Shown here in pieces: positions 19,939 to 28,743 of a stretch of DNA of 64,000 bases. The stretch spans positions 1 to 64,000 of the forward strand of contig NZ_JAKNUW010000004.1 in assembly GCF_023155805.1 (NCBI RefSeq). Direction: 5' to 3'. Origin of the DNA: Micrococcus lacusdianchii. Lineage in GTDB: Bacteria; Actinomycetota; Actinomycetes; Actinomycetales; Micrococcaceae. How positions within the stretch are numbered: position 1 is the first letter of the stretch; each line of letters begins with the position of its first letter. The position numbers were made by a program, and so were the translations under genes. Under the pieces are notes generated by a model that worked only from the letters and a program-made list of their open reading frames with translations, did no database searches and had not been told where the DNA came from.

Positions 19939-20688
19939 TCAGCGGTCTCCGGCGGCTCCGCTCGGGGCCTCGGCGAGGGCGGACCGCAGCCGGTCCAGGG
20001 CGATCCGCGCCACCAGCGGATGCGGCAGCAGGGGGTCGGTGACCGCGTCCGCGCCGCTCTCGCCGAGTCGGTCGTGGAAGTACCCGGGGGCCAGCAGGTG
20101 GGCGGCCACCACGGCGCGACGGCCGGCGGCGCGCACCCGGGCGACGGCGTCGGGCACCCGGGGGGTGGCCGCCGCCCCGAACGCCGCGGTCACGGGCAGT
20201 CCCGTGGCCCGGGCCAGGGCCGCGGCCAGGGCGTGCACCTGGGCCTGACCGTCCGCGGCGCGGGTACCGGCCGCCGCCAGGATGACGTCCGAGGTCGCGG
20301 CCTCACCGGCCGGGAGCGCCCGGGCCACCCGCTCGGCCAGAACGGTCACCAGGCGCGGCTCGACGTCGTCCCCGGCCCCGGCCAGCGGTGCGGCGGCGAT
20401 CGTGTCGGGTCGGGCGGCCGCGGCGTGGTGGATGTCGTGGTGGACGTGGTGGCCCAGGGACAGCAGCAGCGGCACGATCACGGCCGGCTCCCCCGGGGGC
20501 AGGGCCGCCACGACCTCGTCGAGGGAGGGGCTCTGCACGTCCACGTAGGCCTCGTGGACCTGGGCGCCCGGCCCCTCGGCGGCCAGGAGGGCCGCCAGGT
20601 CGGCACGGAGGCCGTCGATCACGACGCGGCCGGCCGCGTCGTGCGTGCCGTGGGCGCAGGCGATCACGTGCAGCACGGGCGCGCTCAT
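19939..20688 (-). CDS. cbiX: Sirohydrochlorin chelatase-like protein (CbiX/SirB family)
   Basis: Expected to insert Fe2+ into sirohydrochlorin, the last step of siroheme synthesis needed by Sir. It is 249 residues, the two-domain length of actinobacterial members. The metal-binding histidine is in IACAHGTHD near the N-terminus, and a second His pair follows in LLLSLGHHVHHDIHH. In the C-terminal repeat VVAAHLLAPGYFHDRL is the matching element. The ATG at 20688 was chosen over the upstream in-frame GTG/ATG because homologues begin here. It is separated from sir by a strong inverted repeat and is likely its own unit. Confidence 0.88.
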   Translation of the reverse strand: MSAPVLHVIACAHGTHDAAGRVVIDGLRADLAALLAAEGPGAQVHEAYVDVQSPSLDEVVAALPPGEPAVIVPLLLSLGHHVHHDIHHAAAARPDTIAAAPLAGAGDDVEPRLVTVLAERVARALPAGEAATSDVILAAAGTRAADGQAQVHALAAALARATGLPVTAAFGAAATPRVPDAVARVRAAGRRAVVAAHLLAPGYFHDRLGESGADAVTDPLLPHPLVARIALDRLRSALAEAPSGAAGDR

Positions 20689-20731
20689 GCCGAGCCCACC
20701 GCGTCGGCCCACACGTTCTGCGGCCCGCCGC

Positions 20732-21526
20732 TCACCGGCGGATCACCTTGTGCTGGGCGGCCTGGGCGACCGGCCGCATCACGATCTGATCCAGGTTCAC
20801 GTGGTGGGGCAGCTCGACGGCGTGGACGCACACCTCGGCGACGTCCTCGGCGGTGAGCGGCTTCTCCACGCCCGCGTACACGGCGTCCGCGGCGGACTGG
20901 TCGCCGCCCAGGCGGTTGCGGGAGAACTCCTCGGTGTGGACCATGCCCGGCAGCACCTCGATCACCCGCACGTTGTGCTCGGCCTCCTCCAGGCGCAGCG
21001 CGCCGGTGAGCCCGTGCTGGCCCATCTTCGCGGCGTTGTAGCCGGCGCCGCCCTCGTAGGCGGTGACGGCGGCGGTCGAGGTCAGGTTGAGCACGGTGCC
21101 CTCGCCGTGGGCGCGGAGCATGGGCAGGAACGCCTGGCACATCGTCAGGGTGCCGAGCACGTTGACGCGGTACATCCACTCCCAGTCGGCGCGGTCGCCC
21201 ACGCCCACCGCGTCCGTGCCGAGCGCGCCGCCGGCGATGTTGACGAGGGTGTCGGCGCCGCCGTCGGCCTCGACGCGCGAGGCCAGCGCGGCGACGGCGG
21301 CCTCGTCCGTGACGTCCAGGGCGGCGGGGACGACGTCGCCGCTCACGCCCTCGGCCCGGGCGTCGGCAGCGAGGGTCTCGAGGCGCTCGGCCCGGCGGCC
21401 GACGGCGTACACGCGCCAGCCGCGGCGGGCGAGCTCGAGGGCCGCGGCGCGGCCGATGCCGCTCGTGGCCCCCGTCACGACGGCGGCGCGGGCGGGGTTC
21501 TTCGCAGGTTCATGGGTGTGGCTCAC
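20732..21526 (-). CDS. Short-chain dehydrogenase/reductase (SDR)
   Basis: NAD(P)-dependent oxidoreductase of the classical SDR family, 264 residues. The cofactor motif is TGATSGIGR, the structural motif NIAGG (in place of NNAG), the catalytic Ser in NLTST and the catalytic pair Y-x-x-x-K in YNAAK. It resembles the YdfG-like 3-hydroxy acid dehydrogenase group, but the substrate is not determined. The GTG start at 21526 has TACGGT 7 bases upstream and a GGAGG too close to serve as a ribosome-binding site, so a leaderless message is likely. It is divergent from valS. Confidence 0.85.
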   Translation of the reverse strand: MSHTHEPAKNPARAAVVTGATSGIGRAAALELARRGWRVYAVGRRAERLETLAADARAEGVSGDVVPAALDVTDEAAVAALASRVEADGGADTLVNIAGGALGTDAVGVGDRADWEWMYRVNVLGTLTMCQAFLPMLRAHGEGTVLNLTSTAAVTAYEGGAGYNAAKMGQHGLTGALRLEEAEHNVRVIEVLPGMVHTEEFSRNRLGGDQSAADAVYAGVEKPLTAEDVAEVCVHAVELPHHVNLDQIVMRPVAQAAQHKVIRR

Positions 21527-21533
21527 GCCTCCG

Positions 21534-21539
21534 ACCGTA
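21534..21539 (-). promoter_or_regulatory. -10 hexamer of the SDR gene (leaderless type)
   Basis: TACGGT on the minus strand, 7 bases before the GTG start. Confidence 0.45.
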
Positions 21540-21665
21540 GCCGAGCCGTGCCGTTCGGAGCACCGCCCCGTTCACCTCCCCCAGGTCGAGCGTTTGGAAG
21601 GGCGGGACGTCCCGGGCGTCGTCGCAGGCCCGGCCCGCCGCCCCGGTCATGGGAGGATGGCGGGC

Positions 21666-24332
21666 ATGGCTGAGAACACGCAGGGCACAGACACGCCCAC
21701 CGACGCATCGACCGCTCCGAGCACCTCCGCCGTGGCGGTCCCGGACAAGCCGGCTCTGGAGGGCCTCGAGGAGAAGCTGACCGCCCGCTGGGCCGAGGAG
21801 GGCGTGTACGCCTTCGACGCGCACACCACCCGCGAGCAGGTCTACTCGATCGACACTCCCCCGCCCACGGCCTCCGGCTCCCTGCACGTGGGCCACGTGT
21901 TCTCCTACACGCAGACGGACGTGCTGGCCCGCTTCCAGCGCATGTCCGGCAAGAACGTGTTCTACCCGATGGGCTGGGACGACAACGGCCTGCCCACCGA
22001 GCGGCGCGTGCAGCACTACTACGGCGTCCGCTGCGACCCGGCCAAGCCGTACGTGGAGGGCTACCGCCCGCCGGAGACGCCCGCGAAGAACCAGCGCGAC
22101 TGGGACGTGGTCTCCCGCCGGAACTTCATCGAGCTCTGCGAGGAGCTCGCCGTGCAGGACGAGAAGGTCTTCGAGGACCTCTTCACCCGTCTCGGCCTGT
22201 CCGTCGACTGGGACATGACCTACCGGACCATCGACGACGTCTCCCGCGCCGTCTCCCAGCGCGCCTTCCTGAAGAACGTCGCCGACGGCGACGCCTACCT
22301 GTCCGAGGCCCCCACCATGTGGGACGTGACCTTCCGCACCGCCGTGGCCCAGGCCGAGCTCGAGGACCGTGAGGTCCCCGGCGCCTACCACCGCTACGCC
22401 TTCACCGCCGCGGACGGCGAGCAGGTGTTCATCGAGACCACCCGTCCCGAGCTGCTGGCCTCCTGCTCCGGCCTCGTGGCCCACCCGGACGACGAGCGCT
22501 ACCAGCACCTGTTCGGGACCACCGTCACCTCCCCGCTGTACGGCGTCGAGGTGGAGGTGTTCCCGCACGCGCTGGCCAAGCCGGACAAGGGCTCGGGCAT
22601 CGCCATGGTCTGCACCTTCGGCGACCTCAACGACGTCACCTGGTGGCGCGAACTGCAGCTGCCGACCCGCACCCTGATCGGCCGTGACGGCCGCTTCGCC
22701 GCCGACACCCCCGAGTGGATCACCACGGACGCCGGCCGACAGGCCTATGCGGACACCGTGGCCGGCAAGACCGTGTTCTCCGCCAAGCAGGGTGTGGTGG
22801 ACGCCCTCACCGCGGCCGGCCTGCTGGACGGAGAGCCGAAGAAGATCATGCACGCCGTGAACTTCTACGAGAAGGGCGACAAGCCCCTCGAGGTGGTCAC
22901 CTCCCGCCAGTGGTACATCCGCAACGGCGGCCGTGACGCCGAGCGCCGCGCGGGCCTGATCGCGCGCGGCCGGGAGCTGTCCTGGCACCCGGAGCACATG
23001 CGCCACCGCTACGAGAACTGGGTGGAGGGCCTCAACGGCGACTGGCTGGTCTCCCGCCAGCGCTTCTTCGGGGTGCCGATCCCGGTCTGGTACCCGCTCG
23101 ACGCGGAGGGTGAGCCCGACTATGAGCACCCGATCGTCCCGGCCGACGAGCAGCTCCCCGTGGACCCGGCCGCCGAGGCCGCCCCGGGCTTCTCCGAGGA
23201 CCAGCGCGACGTCCCCGGCGGCTTCACCGGCGACCCGGACGTGCTGGACACGTGGGCGACGTCGTCGCTCACCCCGCAGATCGTGGGCCGGTGGAGCCGG
23301 GACGAGCAGTTCTTCCAGAACGTCTTCCCGTTCGACCTGCGCCCGCAGGGCCACGACATCATCCGCACCTGGCTGTTCTCCACCGTGGTGCGCGCGGACG
23401 CCCTCAACGGCTCCGTGCCGTGGACGGACACCGCGCTGTCCGGCTGGATCCTGGACCCGGACCGCAAGAAGATGTCCAAGTCCAAGGGCAACGTGGTGGT
23501 CCCCACGGACATCCTGGACGAGTTCGGCGCGGACGCCGTCCGCTACTGGGCCTCCTCGGCCCGCCTGGGCGCGGACACCGCGTACGAGGTGGCGCAGATG
23601 AAGATCGGCCGCCGCCTGGCCATCAAGCTGCTCAACGCCGCCAAGTTCGTGCTCAACCTCGGTGCCACGCAGGACGCCGTGGTCCGCACAGCCGACGACG
23701 CCGCGGCCGTCACCAATCCGCTGGACGCCTCCCTGCTGGCGCGCCTCGCGGCCACCGTGGAGCAGGCGACCCGCGCGTTCGAGGCCTACGACTACGCGCG
23801 TGCCCTCAACGTGACCGAGCAGTTCTTCTGGGCCTTCACGGACGACTACGTGGAGCTGATCAAGGACCGCGCGTACGGCGGCCACGGGGAGGCCGAGCAG
23901 GCCTCCGTGGTGGCCACTCTCGCCACCACCCTGGACGCTCTGCTGCGCCTGCTTGCGCCGTTCCAGCCGTTCGCCACCGAGGAGGTCTGGAGCTGGTGGC
24001 GCACCGGGTCGGTGCACCGGGCGCCGTGGCCGGGCCTGCCCGCGGAGCTCGACGCGCTCCAGTCCGCCGCCACCGACGGCGACCCGCTCGTGCTGGCGGT
24101 CGTGGCCCAGGCCCTGGGCGGCGTGCGCAAGGCCAAGTCGGAGGCCAAGGTGAAGCAGCGCACCGCCGTCCGCACGGCCACCGTCACCGCTCCGGCGGCA
24201 CAGCTCGAGGCCCTGCGCGGCGGCGTCGCGGACCTCAAGGCTGCGGGCAACGTCGCCGAGCTGACGCTCGCGGAGGGCGGCGTGGAGCTCACCGTCGCCG
24301 ACGTCGAGCTGGCCCCCGCCGACGAGGCCTGA
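21666..24332 (+). CDS. valS: Valyl-tRNA synthetase
   Basis: Class I aminoacyl-tRNA synthetase, 888 residues. The HIGH-type motif is HVGH at 74-77 and the KMSKS loop is at 602-606 (KKMSKSKGN). The CP1 editing domain lies between. The C-terminal coiled coil is short and Lys/Ala-rich. The ATG at 21666 follows GGGAGGA with about 9 bases; an in-frame ATG nine bases earlier overlaps that ribosome-binding site and is rejected. No T-box is seen upstream, in contrast to ileS. Confidence 0.97.
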   Translation: MAENTQGTDTPTDASTAPSTSAVAVPDKPALEGLEEKLTARWAEEGVYAFDAHTTREQVYSIDTPPPTASGSLHVGHVFSYTQTDVLARFQRMSGKNVFYPMGWDDNGLPTERRVQHYYGVRCDPAKPYVEGYRPPETPAKNQRDWDVVSRRNFIELCEELAVQDEKVFEDLFTRLGLSVDWDMTYRTIDDVSRAVSQRAFLKNVADGDAYLSEAPTMWDVTFRTAVAQAELEDREVPGAYHRYAFTAADGEQVFIETTRPELLASCSGLVAHPDDERYQHLFGTTVTSPLYGVEVEVFPHALAKPDKGSGIAMVCTFGDLNDVTWWRELQLPTRTLIGRDGRFAADTPEWITTDAGRQAYADTVAGKTVFSAKQGVVDALTAAGLLDGEPKKIMHAVNFYEKGDKPLEVVTSRQWYIRNGGRDAERRAGLIARGRELSWHPEHMRHRYENWVEGLNGDWLVSRQRFFGVPIPVWYPLDAEGEPDYEHPIVPADEQLPVDPAAEAAPGFSEDQRDVPGGFTGDPDVLDTWATSSLTPQIVGRWSRDEQFFQNVFPFDLRPQGHDIIRTWLFSTVVRADALNGSVPWTDTALSGWILDPDRKKMSKSKGNVVVPTDILDEFGADAVRYWASSARLGADTAYEVAQMKIGRRLAIKLLNAAKFVLNLGATQDAVVRTADDAAAVTNPLDASLLARLAATVEQATRAFEAYDYARALNVTEQFFWAFTDDYVELIKDRAYGGHGEAEQASVVATLATTLDALLRLLAPFQPFATEEVWSWWRTGSVHRAPWPGLPAELDALQSAATDGDPLVLAVVAQALGGVRKAKSEAKVKQRTAVRTATVTAPAAQLEALRGGVADLKAAGNVAELTLAEGGVELTVADVELAPADEA

Positions 24333-24353
24333 CGCCCCCGCGCACCGGACGAC

Positions 24354-24383
24354 GACGGCCCCCACCTCCAGGTGGGGGCCGTC
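24354..24383. terminator. Bidirectional hairpin between valS and the RNA ligase-like gene
   Basis: GACGGCCCCCACCT pairs with its exact complement across a minimal loop, between two convergent genes. The upstream flank carries ACGACGACGG. Confidence 0.8.
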
Positions 24384-24431
24384 GCCCGCTCCGGACCGCC
24401 TGGGCCATGGTGGGGGGGCGGGCCGGACGTC

Positions 24432-24947
24432 TCAGATCGACGGCGCCACCAGTGTCGTGAGCGTGCGCGGACCCGGCTGCCACAGCAGGAGCCGGTCGGC
24501 GACGACCTCCCGGGGGGTCATGGGCGCCACGGCGGCGAGCACCCCGCTCACGTCCTGCCTCGGGACCCGACGGGCCAGGCTGAGGTGCGGGATCCACGGG
24601 CGGAAGGCGGTGGGGTCCCGCTGCGCCGAGCGCCGCTCCACCGCCAGGGCGAGGTCCGCCGAAGCCTCCAGCAGCCAGGCCACGGTGGGCCGGTCCCGAC
24701 CGAAGAGCACGGTGCCGCCGATGCGTAGCGGTGCGGGCAGCAGCGGACCCACGGCCGCGGCGGCCTCGTCGCCCGTGATCGTCCCGCCCGGTGCCGCCGG
24801 GGACGGCAGGGTGACATGGGGGGCGTTGGACGCGGACCGGTGGTCGGCCTGCGAGGGCAGCCCGGCGGCCCGCAGGGCCTCCCACACGTCCCGCACGAGG
24901 GCGTCGTCCGCGGCGGACAGGCGGAGCTCGAGGGCGTCGACGGGCAT
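24432..24947 (-). CDS. 2'-5' RNA ligase/cyclic phosphodiesterase (LigT, 2H) family protein
   Basis: 2H phosphoesterase superfamily, 171 residues. The two His-x-Thr/Ser motifs are H44-V-T46 (HVTLPSP) and H121-L-S123 (HLSLARR), spaced as expected for the duplicated fold. Members cleave or ligate 2'-5' linkages or hydrolyse cyclic phosphates on RNA; the physiological substrate here is unknown. It begins 5 bases after the stop of the photolyase-family gene and is almost certainly cotranscribed with it. Confidence 0.8.
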   Translation of the reverse strand: MPVDALELRLSAADDALVRDVWEALRAAGLPSQADHRSASNAPHVTLPSPAAPGGTITGDEAAAAVGPLLPAPLRIGGTVLFGRDRPTVAWLLEASADLALAVERRSAQRDPTAFRPWIPHLSLARRVPRQDVSGVLAAVAPMTPREVVADRLLLWQPGPRTLTTLVAPSI

Positions 24948-24952
24948 GCCGC

Positions 24953-26452
24953 TCAGGCCTCCGTCCCGGTGCCCGCCGGCAGCCACGGCGCGGCCGCCTC
25001 CCCGTGGGCCCGGCGGCGGTCAGGATCCATGCGCTCCCACTGCGCGGCGATCATGGCCGTGCGGCGGTTGGCACGGAACAGCTCCACGTGGTCGTCCACG
25101 AACGACCAGTAGAGCCCGTCCCAGGCGGCGGTCCAGGGGCCCGCGTCGATGTCCGACATGGATCGAATGTAGCGGGATCCGGAGATGTAGGGCTTGGTGG
25201 TGGCGGCGTCGCCCGCCACGAACTGGCCCATCGCGTACACGTTGGGCACCATCACCCAGTCGTAGGCGTCCACGAACATGGCCGCGAACCATGCGTACAC
25301 TGCGTCCGGGCGCACCCGCTCCAGCAGCAGCGCATTCCCCAGCACCATGAGACGTTCGATGTGGTGGGCGTAGCCCGTGTCCAGGACACGCCGGATCACG
25401 TGGTCCACGGGGTCGAGGCCCGTGGACCCGTCCCACCAGCCGGGAGGAAGGACCCGGGTGAAGCCCAGCCGGTCGGCCGTCCGCAGCGCGCGCCCGCGCA
25501 CGTGGTACAGCCCCCGCATGTACTCCCGCCACCCGATCAGCTGCCGCACGAACCCCTCGAGCGACGGCAGGTCCACCGGCTCGCGGGCATGCTCGATGAG
25601 GACCGCGTCGAGCACCTGGTCCGGCGTGAGCAGCCCTGCGTTCAGCGCGGGGGTGAGCACGGAGTGGTATACGAACGGGTACGCCGTGGCGATCGCGTCC
25701 TCATACGGGCCGAAGGTGCGCAGGGGCTCCTCGACGAACTGGTCCAGCAGGGCGCGGGCCTCGTCGGGGGCCGTGGGCCAGCAGAACGTGGCCGGGTCGC
25801 CGGGGGCGTCCGGGAATTCCTTGTGCACCCACGCGATGGCGGCGATGACGTCGGGGTCCTCGGGCTCGACGAGCGTCACCGGGGGCGGCTGATGCCCCCG
25901 CGGCAGCCGCTTGCGGTTCTCCGTGTCGAAGGACCACCGCCCGCCCGCCGGAGAGCCGTCCGCCCCCACAAGCACACCGAGCCGGCGCCGCTGCCACCGG
26001 TAGAAGTCCGCCATGCGCGGAGACTCGCCCCCGAGCTGATCCCAGAGGCTGCTCCGGTCCGTGAGGAAGCCCGGCGACTCAAGGACGTCATCGGGGTGCA
26101 GGGTGATGCCGGCATCGACGAGGGCCGCGGTGATGTCCCGGGACACCCAGTCGTCCACCACGTCCACGCAGGTGACGCGCTCCACGCCGAGGCGGCGCAG
26201 CAGAGCGGTGAGCTGGCTCCGGCTGCTGCGATCGCCGCGCGAGTCGAGGACGTGGACCGTCCGCCCACGGCTGCGCGCCCGCCGGGCGAACCGGCGCAGG
26301 GACGCACGGTGCAGGACGAGCTTGTGTGCGTGGAACGGCAGCTGCCGGATGAGCAGGTCGTGTTCGAGCAGGATCAGGCCCGCCTCCGGCGCCGTGTCGA
26401 GCTGGGCGTCGAACAGCTGGTGGGGCAGCACGAGGTGAGCGGTGGCAGGCAT
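24953..26452 (-). CDS. Cryptochrome/photolyase-related protein (FeS-BCP/PhrB family) without cluster cysteines
   Basis: FAD flavoprotein of the prokaryotic (6-4) photolyase/CryPro family, 499 residues. The N-terminal alpha/beta domain (residues 1 to about 130) and the helical FAD domain are both recognisable (GWREYMRG at 307-314; TGYAHHIERLMVLGN at 359-373; KPYISGSRYI at 420-429). Family members hold a 4Fe-4S cluster through four cysteines, one before the YAHH helix and three after MSDY. This protein has only C95 and C224, both outside those sites. The segment after MSD is shortened to IDAGPWTAAWDGLYW. The start at 26452 has TAGCGT 6 bases upstream. Confidence 0.85.
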   Translation of the reverse strand: MPATAHLVLPHQLFDAQLDTAPEAGLILLEHDLLIRQLPFHAHKLVLHRASLRRFARRARSRGRTVHVLDSRGDRSSRSQLTALLRRLGVERVTCVDVVDDWVSRDITAALVDAGITLHPDDVLESPGFLTDRSSLWDQLGGESPRMADFYRWQRRRLGVLVGADGSPAGGRWSFDTENRKRLPRGHQPPPVTLVEPEDPDVIAAIAWVHKEFPDAPGDPATFCWPTAPDEARALLDQFVEEPLRTFGPYEDAIATAYPFVYHSVLTPALNAGLLTPDQVLDAVLIEHAREPVDLPSLEGFVRQLIGWREYMRGLYHVRGRALRTADRLGFTRVLPPGWWDGSTGLDPVDHVIRRVLDTGYAHHIERLMVLGNALLLERVRPDAVYAWFAAMFVDAYDWVMVPNVYAMGQFVAGDAATTKPYISGSRYIRSMSDIDAGPWTAAWDGLYWSFVDDHVELFRANRRTAMIAAQWERMDPDRRRAHGEAAAPWLPAGTGTEA

Positions 26453-26458
26453 GGCACC

Positions 26459-26464
26459 ACGCTA
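26459..26464 (-). promoter_or_regulatory. -10 hexamer of the photolyase-family gene (leaderless type)
   Basis: TAGCGT on the minus strand, 6 bases before the ATG at 26452. Confidence 0.55.
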
Positions 26465-26490
26465 GGCGGCGGGCCGGTGTGGGGGCACGC

Positions 26491-26516
26491 GCGGCCGGTC
26501 GCCGCGCACCGGCCGC
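26491..26516 (-). terminator. Hairpin terminator after the DsbA-like gene
   Basis: GCGGCCGGT and ACCGGCCGC flank an 8-base loop, 28 bases past the stop of the DsbA-like gene. Confidence 0.6.
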
Positions 26517-26544
26517 CCGGCCCGCACCACCGTCGGCCCGCCGC

Positions 26545-27162
26545 TCAGTCGAACTGCGGGTCCGTAGTTCGGGCGCGCTTGATCTCGTAGAAGTACGGGA
26601 AGCGGGCCAGAGCAAGGGCGCCGTCGAAGATCTCCCCCGCGGTCTCACCGCGGGGGATGCGGGTGAGGACGGGGCCGAAGAACGCGGTGCCCTCGAAGGC
26701 GACCACGGGCGTGCCGACGTCGTTGCCGACCAGTTCCTCGGCGGCGCGCTGCTTCGCACGCAGCTCGTCGTCACCGGCGTCGGACCCGGTGGCGGCGAGG
26801 ATCGGGGCCGGGTCCCAGCCGAGCTCCTCTGCGGCCGCGGTGATGGCCGTGGGGTAGTCCTTCACACCCTCGGTGTGGATCTTCGTGCCGAGGGCGGCGT
26901 ACCAGTCCCCCAGCTGCTCGGGACGCTCCCGTCCCACGTGCAGGGTGGCGCGAGCCGGGACCAGGCCGCGGTCCGTGGCGGCGCGGTAGTCCGGGTCCAG
27001 CTCGCGGCCCTCGTTGAGCATGTAGAGGGACATCTGCCGGAAGCGCACCTCGACGTCCCGGACCTTCTCCACTTCGAGGATCCACCGGGAGGTGATCCAG
27101 GCGAACGGGCAGGTGGGGTCGAAGTAGAAGTCGACGGCGGGGGTGCCGGTGCTCTCGGCCAT
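26545..27162 (-). CDS. DsbA-family protein, Rv2466c-like (mycothiol-dependent nitroreductase family), monothiol
   Basis: Thioredoxin-fold cytosolic protein, 205 residues, without a signal peptide. It matches the mycobacterial Rv2466c group in ITSRWILEV after the active site, DVGTPVV, FFGPVLTRIPRGE and the C-terminal family ending PQFD. The active site reads C18-P-F-A21 instead of CPWC, so the resolving cysteine is missing. Such a protein could still react with mycothiol as a monothiol enzyme but could not form an internal disulfide. The ATG is preceded by GAGAGGA. Monocistronic. Confidence 0.85.
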   Translation of the reverse strand: MAESTGTPAVDFYFDPTCPFAWITSRWILEVEKVRDVEVRFRQMSLYMLNEGRELDPDYRAATDRGLVPARATLHVGRERPEQLGDWYAALGTKIHTEGVKDYPTAITAAAEELGWDPAPILAATGSDAGDDELRAKQRAAEELVGNDVGTPVVAFEGTAFFGPVLTRIPRGETAGEIFDGALALARFPYFYEIKRARTTDPQFD

Positions 27163-27212
27163 GGCGGCGTCCTCTCGGGTGGGGTCGTGGAGTCGGAGCG
27201 TGGATGCTCCTT

Positions 27213-27233
27213 GGCGGGGCCAACGTCCCCGCC
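27213..27233 (-). terminator. Hairpin terminator after clpX
   Basis: GGCGGGG (27213-27219) pairs with CCCCGCC (27227-27233), 28 bases past the clpX stop. No U-tract. Confidence 0.6.
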
Positions 27234-27260
27234 GGGCGATCTATGCCGAGCGGGCGAGGA

Positions 27261-28559
27261 TCACGCGGACCGGCGGCGGCGCTTGCGCTCCACCTCGGCC
27301 GGGATCAGGACCGGCTCAGCCTCTCCGCGGACCACATCGCCGGAGATGACCACGGTGCCCACGTCCTCGCGGGAGGGCAGCTCGAACATGACCGGCTTGA
27401 GCACGTCCTCCATGATGGAGCGCAGGCCGCGGGCGCCCGTGCCACGGGCGTCGGCGAGCTGGACGACGGCGTCCAGGGCCTCCGGCTCGAACTCGAGGTC
27501 CACGCCGTCCATCAGGAACAGCTTCTGGTACTGCTTCAGCAGGGCGTTCTGCGGCTCCGTGAGCACCCGCACGAGCTGCTCATGGGAGAGGTCCTCCACC
27601 GTGGTGATGACGGGGAGCCGGCCGATGAACTCGGGGATGAGACCGAACTTCAGCAGGTCCTCGGGGCGCACGTCCGCGTAGGTGACCTCGCCTGAGCCGA
27701 GGTGGTTCAGCGGGGCACCGAAGCCGATGCCCTTGCGTCCGGCACGTGCCCCGATGATCTCGTCGAGGCCCGCGAAGGCGCCGGCCACGATGAACAGCAC
27801 GTTGGACGTGTCGATCTGCAGGAACTCCTGATGGGGGTGCTTGCGTCCGCCCTGCGGCGGCACCGAGGCCACGGTGCCCTCGAGGATCTTCAGGAGCGCC
27901 TGCTGCACCCCCTCGCCGGACACGTCTCGCGTAATGGAGGGGTTCTCCGACTTGCGGGAGATCTTGTCGATCTCGTCGATGTAGATGATCCCCTGCTCGG
28001 CCCGCTTGACGTCGTGGTCCGCGGCCTGGATGAGCTTCAGGAGGATGTTCTCCACGTCCTCACCCACATAGCCGGCCTCCGTGAGGCTGGTGGCGTCCGC
28101 GACGGCGAACGGCACGTTGAGCATGCGCGCCAGGGTCTGCGCCAGGTAGGTCTTGCCGGAGCCGGTGGGGCCGACCATGAGGATGTTGGACTTGCCGACC
28201 TCCACGTCCGCGAGGTCGTCCCGCTCCTCGAGCCGCTCCGCGAGGTCTCCCCCGCGGCCCTGATGGCCACGCACCCGCTTGTAGTGGTTGTACACGGCGA
28301 CGGCGAGCGAGCGCTTGGCGGCCTCCTGGCCGATCACGTAGCGCTCGAGGTGGTCGAAGATCTCCTGCGGAGTAGGCAGGGCCGGCTCGTCCGACTCGGT
28401 GGCCTCGCCGAGCTCCTCCTCGATGATCTCGTTGCACAGCTCGATGCACTCGTCACAGATGTAGACCCCGGGTCCCGCGATGAGCTTGCGCACCTGCTTC
28501 TGGCTCTTTCCACAGAACGAGCACTTCAGCAGGTCCGCGCTCTCGCCGATGCGCGCCAT
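27261..28559 (-). CDS. clpX: ATP-dependent Clp protease ATP-binding subunit ClpX
   Basis: AAA+ unfoldase delivering substrates to ClpP1P2. It is 432 residues. The N-terminal zinc-binding cysteines are C13, C16, C35 and C38. Walker A GPTGSGKT is at 130-137, and Walker B ([11 protein letters not shown]) and the sensor regions are intact. The ClpP-docking loop (IGF-like) sits in KGIGFGAP. It lies downstream of clpP1-clpP2, separated by a hairpin, so it probably has its own promoter while some readthrough is possible. Confidence 0.97.
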   Translation of the reverse strand: MARIGESADLLKCSFCGKSQKQVRKLIAGPGVYICDECIELCNEIIEEELGEATESDEPALPTPQEIFDHLERYVIGQEAAKRSLAVAVYNHYKRVRGHQGRGGDLAERLEERDDLADVEVGKSNILMVGPTGSGKTYLAQTLARMLNVPFAVADATSLTEAGYVGEDVENILLKLIQAADHDVKRAEQGIIYIDEIDKISRKSENPSITRDVSGEGVQQALLKILEGTVASVPPQGGRKHPHQEFLQIDTSNVLFIVAGAFAGLDEIIGARAGRKGIGFGAPLNHLGSGEVTYADVRPEDLLKFGLIPEFIGRLPVITTVEDLSHEQLVRVLTEPQNALLKQYQKLFLMDGVDLEFEPEALDAVVQLADARGTGARGLRSIMEDVLKPVMFELPSREDVGTVVISGDVVRGEAEPVLIPAEVERKRRRRSA

Positions 28560-28696
28560 GGTGTCTCCTCGGGGTCTGGTGGTGGCCGGGGCAGGCCGGG
28601 GTGGGCGCCGCCGTCGGGTCAGGTGTCCAGGATACGCAGGGGTCAGGACACGTTGACCGCGTGTCGCGGCGCGACCGGGGGCTGCCCGGACGGCCG

Positions 28697-28730
28697 GGGC
28701 CCCGCCGGCCGACGACGGCGGGCGGGGCCC
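28697..28730 (-). terminator. Hairpin terminator after clpP2
   Basis: GGGCCCCGCC (28697-28706) and GGCGGGGCCC (28721-28730) form 10-bp arms just downstream of the clpP2 stop. Confidence 0.65.
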
Positions 28731-28743
28731 TGGGGGCCTCGGC

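Noticed and set aside
21510-24365. 951-codon open frame on the minus strand
   Set aside because: It is antisense to valS, which has both class I motifs.
26545-27162. DsbA-like protein as the partner of the VKOR protein at 3 kb
   Set aside because: It has no signal peptide and a monothiol site of the cytosolic Rv2466c family, so it is unlikely to be reoxidised by a membrane VKOR.
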